Origin: Heliocidaris erythrogramma
Lineage: Eukaryota; Echinodermata; Echinoidea; Camarodonta; Echinometridae
Length of the DNA stretch: 64,000 bases
Reading direction: 5' to 3'
NCBI GenBank assembly: GCA_025617745.1
Contig: CM046872.1
Location: 1,426,001 to 1,490,000 of the forward strand
Below are positions 60,338-64,000 of this stretch, in pieces (the first letter of the stretch is position 1; each line of letters begins with the position of its first letter). Under the pieces are notes generated by a model. That model had not been told where the DNA came from. It did not search any database and was given only the letters and a program-made list of their open reading frames with translations. The translations under genes and the position numbers were made by a program.

Positions 60338-60550
60338 CAGCCCTGGAAAAAATTATTAGACCAAGCTTCTGTCATAAGGGTACAATAATATACATACAAA
60401 CTTATAAAAATGATTTGGCTTTGTATTTCATTGAATGAATACCAAATTCCAGCAATTATACCTTGCTTTTATGTAATTTTTTTTCCTTCTTACCACAAAA
60501 ATAACACTATCAGTAACCATTCTTGGTCTAATATTTTTTTTCCATGGCTG
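60338..60550. mobile_element. Tc1/mariner-type MITE
   Basis: CAGCCCTGGAAAAAATTATT then AGACCAAG at the left is the inverse of CTTGGTCTAATATTTTTTTT then CCATGGCTG at the right. TA flanks both ends (60336-60337 and 60551-60552), inside (AT)n. The 213-bp length leaves no room for a transposase. Confidence 0.88.
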
Positions 60551-60552
60551 TA

Positions 60553-62220
60553 TATATATATCCATGTCTCTTGTATAAAAGTTATAAAATTGTCTCACAT
60601 AATGACGGGGATACTTTTCCGATGTAAGAAATGCTTCCAACTCTCCTATGATTTTACCCGGCTAGTTTTGGTTAAAGAGCATTCTCATTCTTTCATTTAT
60701 GTTACCTATGCTACGTTTAAATCCCACATAAATCCCACGGCTCAAATTTTCTTACGCATTTTGCTTTTGTAATAGATGATTTTTATCGTACTTCAAGATC
60801 GAGTTAGATAATACTCCTTATCCTCCCTTACATCAGAAGTGTCTGTCACAAACTTATGTTCCTTTTCTCAAAAGTGATAGATAAAGCGTGTTTTTCCTAC
60901 CGCATTAGATCCATTACATCTGTTTTTATTCGCTTTCCACTCGTATATAGTCTATACTCTTTTGAAATAAGACATTCATTCTTTCGTCGCTCAAGGGTAT
61001 GTCACTGTGTAAATATCAGAGAGCTTGACAAAAAGAGACAATGGATATTTCAACCGTCAAATGCTTGAGATAGTTTGATAACGGAATTCGATAGTGAATA
61101 CTCTCTCACCATGGAAACCTATAGAACAACCCATCTTTTCAGTCATTGTATTTCATTTTCGTAACAAAAGACTGTAAAGTTCCAATTATGTTATGATTGT
61201 ATGTTTGAAATAAAGAGTTAAGGATTCATTCCCAGCCGTACAATAACATCAAAAGTTGATCATTTTTATCCCGTCCGCCTTGATTGTGAGTGAAATGTTT
61301 GTATTAGGCTACTGGATTGTTTTTTGTTTAGTTTTGTTTTTAGTTCGGACCTTCAATCTACTTTTATTGAAAATAATTATGATAATATAGTGATCTTTAA
61401 AAATAGTCTCCAGTGGATAGAATTCACATTCTCTTAATTTAAAGTTAGCTCAGGTTACTTACTATTTTGCATCATTTGTGTCCGTAAGATAATCACAATT
61501 AATAAAATTCAGGATTCAAGTTTTATAGTCAATAAATAATGCCAGCAATGCCAGCAAAATTGACTTACAATAGCGTTACATGCAATGTAGAGGTGAATAT
61601 AATATGATATCGCGCGTGGAGAGCAAGAAGGCCGTTAATACTTTGTTAATATAAAGTAAACAAACTCCTAGCTATGAGCTATGAGCGATGATATATAACA
61701 ATTACGATATGAATAACGATGCATTGACATTATTCAGAAAAGCTATTTTGAATATTATCTTTAGCGAAATTCTTGTAAGACAGAACAAAAAGAGACAAAA
61801 TGGCAATGTTATTCGTCTAATCTCTTCTTGATGCACAGTGTCATACCCCAAATAGAGGGCACCTTTATTTCCTGAACAACTGCAGAGACATAATCTATAG
61901 AGTTTATTAAATCAGTTGAAAGAGAGAAACATGAGAACGGACCATAAAAATCCAAGTCGGAACAAGCTAATAAAACACGAGTGCGTGATCTATAGCCCAT
62001 TATACGTGGAAAATTGAACAAAACAACTGATCAGCGACACACGGAAATGTATACTGGCGCCACAAGAAATTTGTTAAACGGAAGATAATTGTGACTCCTT
62101 CCACATAGCTATACGATTTTATTTCGTTTCCTTTTTTTTATCCTTTCCTCTTTCGTATCGTTTCTTTTTTCACAACGATTAGGCCTACAACTGCGTTAAT
62201 TAGTTGGATGATTTCGTGAG
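60553..62220. other. No gene seen
   Basis: AT-rich DNA; the 70-codon frames at 60856-61068 and 61809-62021 have no recognised motif. Confidence 0.5.
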
Positions 62221-62306
62221 TGCGAGTGTGTGGAGGGATATTGACATGTGGGGGTGTGAGTGTTTGTGTGTGTGTTTGTGTGGGGGTGGGTGTGGGTGTG
62301 TATATG
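62221..62306. repeat. GT-rich microsatellite
   Basis: Degenerate (GT)n with GGGGTG interruptions. Overlapping open frames are compositional. Confidence 0.85.
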
Positions 62307-62579
62307 TCATTACCACTATTGGATGCAGAGCCTTTCCGGTTGCATGTCGTACGTTGGCAATGCGAATAGAACCTGCGAATCGAATGACTGATATCCAAGA
62401 TTTTTCAGGAAGTAGATACGATATGAAGAACACGATCGGTTCAAAAGCCATGCTCTGATTTCACGAGATCTACACGCCGTACGCCAGGTTGTATCATGTA
62501 AGCTGGTGACATCAGAACGTGCTTATCGTCATGACCGTGATTTTACATGGACCTGCAGATGGCGCCTTGAGAAAGAATC

Positions 62580-63314
62580 TGATTCATATCTATATTTTTA
62601 ATGTCTCTATCTCTATTCCTGTGGCTTACTCTATATATCACCCCCCCCCCCCTTTCTCTTTCTGTCTCAGCATCTGTCTGTATTTCTCTCTCTATATATA
62701 TCTTTTTTATTTTTGTCTCTGCCCCCCCCCCCTCTCGCTATGAATATATTTTTTTATTTCTGTATTATTTCTGTCTCTATCTTTCTCCCTAACTCTTTCC
62801 ATTTATCAATGCATTTCTTTCTTGCATTTACTTTCTTCTCCTTCATTTCTTTACAATTCTCTTCTTTTTCTTTCCCTCCCTTTTTTTCTTTCTCTCTTCC
62901 TCTCACTCTCCCATAAGTCTTTACATGTTGATTATGTACTTTTGTATGATATAAAATCCTTCACTATTGTACTCGAAAAAGTACCTTTATATCCCTCTAT
63001 TTCTTTATCTCTCCATATGTCCCTCCATCTTATTTTCGCTGCTATCTGCCTTCTCATTTTTGACTATCTGTCCACTCTCCTCTGATTCGTTCTCTAGTTC
63101 TGACATGTCTTCTCCTCCCCTCCCTTTCTCTATTCTATCTCCCCTTACTTATCAATACCCCCGTCACCTCTATTTCTTCTCTCGATCTCTGTCTCTTTCC
63201 TTTATCTTCTTTTTTTTAATTCCCCCTCTTAATCTTTGAATAAAATATTTGAGCACCATAAGCACGGATAAGGGACGATATCTTTTCCTTTATTCCACCC
63301 CATCCCCCCCCCCG

Positions 63315-63355
<41 letters not shown>

Positions 63356-63480
63356 TCTCTATTTCCCCTCGGGTCTATAAATATCTCCTTCTTCCACTCT
63401 CTCCATCTCTCTCTCTCTTTTTCTCTCTGCTCTGTTTTCTCTCTCTTTTTCCATCAGTCTCTAGACCTATATCTCGCTCT
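62580..63480. repeat. Pyrimidine-rich low-complexity block
   Basis: CT-rich DNA with poly-C at 62641-62652 and near 62723, and uninterrupted (CT)n at about 63318-63352. Five or more overlapping Ser/Leu/Pro frames here are artefacts. Confidence 0.85.
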
Positions 63481-64000
63481 TTCACCCCTGGGGGAGTTCT
63501 AGTACTGATTAATATCTTCGTACTTGACCCTTAGATGTGATAATTTCATGAACGACTGAATCACATTTCATCACTTGACCCGTTATCGTCTTAAGATTTC
63601 TGCTTAATAGACGGTGTCCGTTCCTACTGGGATAACTGTGATCCAGATCGTGGTTGATTTAACCACAATGTATACAGTTTGGATCGTCGGTGAGACAGCG
63701 TACCGTTTTTACAGAATTGAATGGGATAATTGTGGATCGTCGATGGTTTATAGACACTTTATCGCTTTTACCAAATTTGTGCAAAAGTTTAGAAATGCGG
63801 CTCGGATCGTGCAGCAGCTATACATCCTAACAATAAAAATCTCTTCACAATGTTACGTAATCTCTTCTTCATTATAGAACAAAATCGGAGGCTGGCGACC
63901 TTTGATGTGGATTATTACGGTTACCAAATCTGTAACCAAATGAATGATTAATGATATTGTAACAAAATGCATTTGACCAAATATTATATTTGATAAAGTT
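63481..64000. other. No gene seen
   Basis: No supported feature to the end of the window. Confidence 0.5.

Noticed and set aside
61809..62021. 70-codon minus-strand frame
   Set aside because: Protein-like composition but no recognisable family and no splice or promoter support.

Overview
This window looks like gene-poor nuclear DNA of a marine invertebrate deuterostome, most likely an echinoderm and probably a sea urchin. The clues are a Ty3/gypsy LTR element primed by a leucine tRNA, decayed non-LTR reverse transcriptases with 'LSKAFDTINHE'-type motifs, a dense load of small inverted-repeat (MITE-like) elements, and long (CT)n, (CA)n and poly-C/poly-G tracts. The coding signal is intron-containing and clearly eukaryotic. 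The species call is inference, not proof. A 500-base run of N at 41476-41975 marks a scaffold gap.

One host gene can be supported well: a class A (rhodopsin-type) neuropeptide G-protein-coupled receptor on the minus strand, 52700-54190. It has two visible exons joined by a clean phase-0 intron and resembles luqin/RYamide, tachykinin and orexin receptors. Its N-terminus is broken by a one-base frame problem or lies in an unseen exon. Two open, exon-like pieces of unknown identity lie just upstream (54298-54751).

The rest is mostly repeats. 1-2.5 kb: a small inverted-repeat element and a 434-bp tandem duplication ending in (AT)n. 2.5-4.1 kb: a TA-flanked, Tc1/mariner-type palindromic element whose two arms both carry the same coding end. 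4.1-8.3 kb: a near-complete LTR retrotransposon (two ~894-bp LTRs, 4-bp duplication, tRNA-Leu primer site, polypurine tract) that encodes only Gag and protease. 8.6-14 kb: several MITEs, including a nested cluster. 16.4-17.2 kb: a tRNA-derived SINE head and a ~210-bp tandem repeat. 21.2-21.8 kb: a non-LTR RT relic. 26.9-31.3 kb: more MITEs and a LINE tail. 33-35 kb: a palindromic repeat family, with a further copy at 49.7 kb. 38-40.2 kb: a decayed LINE with an inserted head-to-head tRNA-like palindrome flanked by 12-bp direct repeats. 42-43.4 kb: A/G-rich satellite next to the gap. 47.5-48.5 kb: two inverted-repeat elements, one with a 5-bp target duplication. 51.9-52.3 kb: a strand-switching minisatellite. 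52.7-54.8 kb: the receptor. 58.7-60.6 kb: MITEs and a LINE tail. 62.2-63.5 kb: GT- and CT-rich low-complexity sequence.

The parts do not form a pathway; the receptor sits alone in repeat-rich DNA. The most unusual objects are the tRNA-like palindrome (39763-40158), the Gag-protease-only LTR element without a zinc knuckle, the palindromic Tc1-type element, and the minisatellite that reverses strand.
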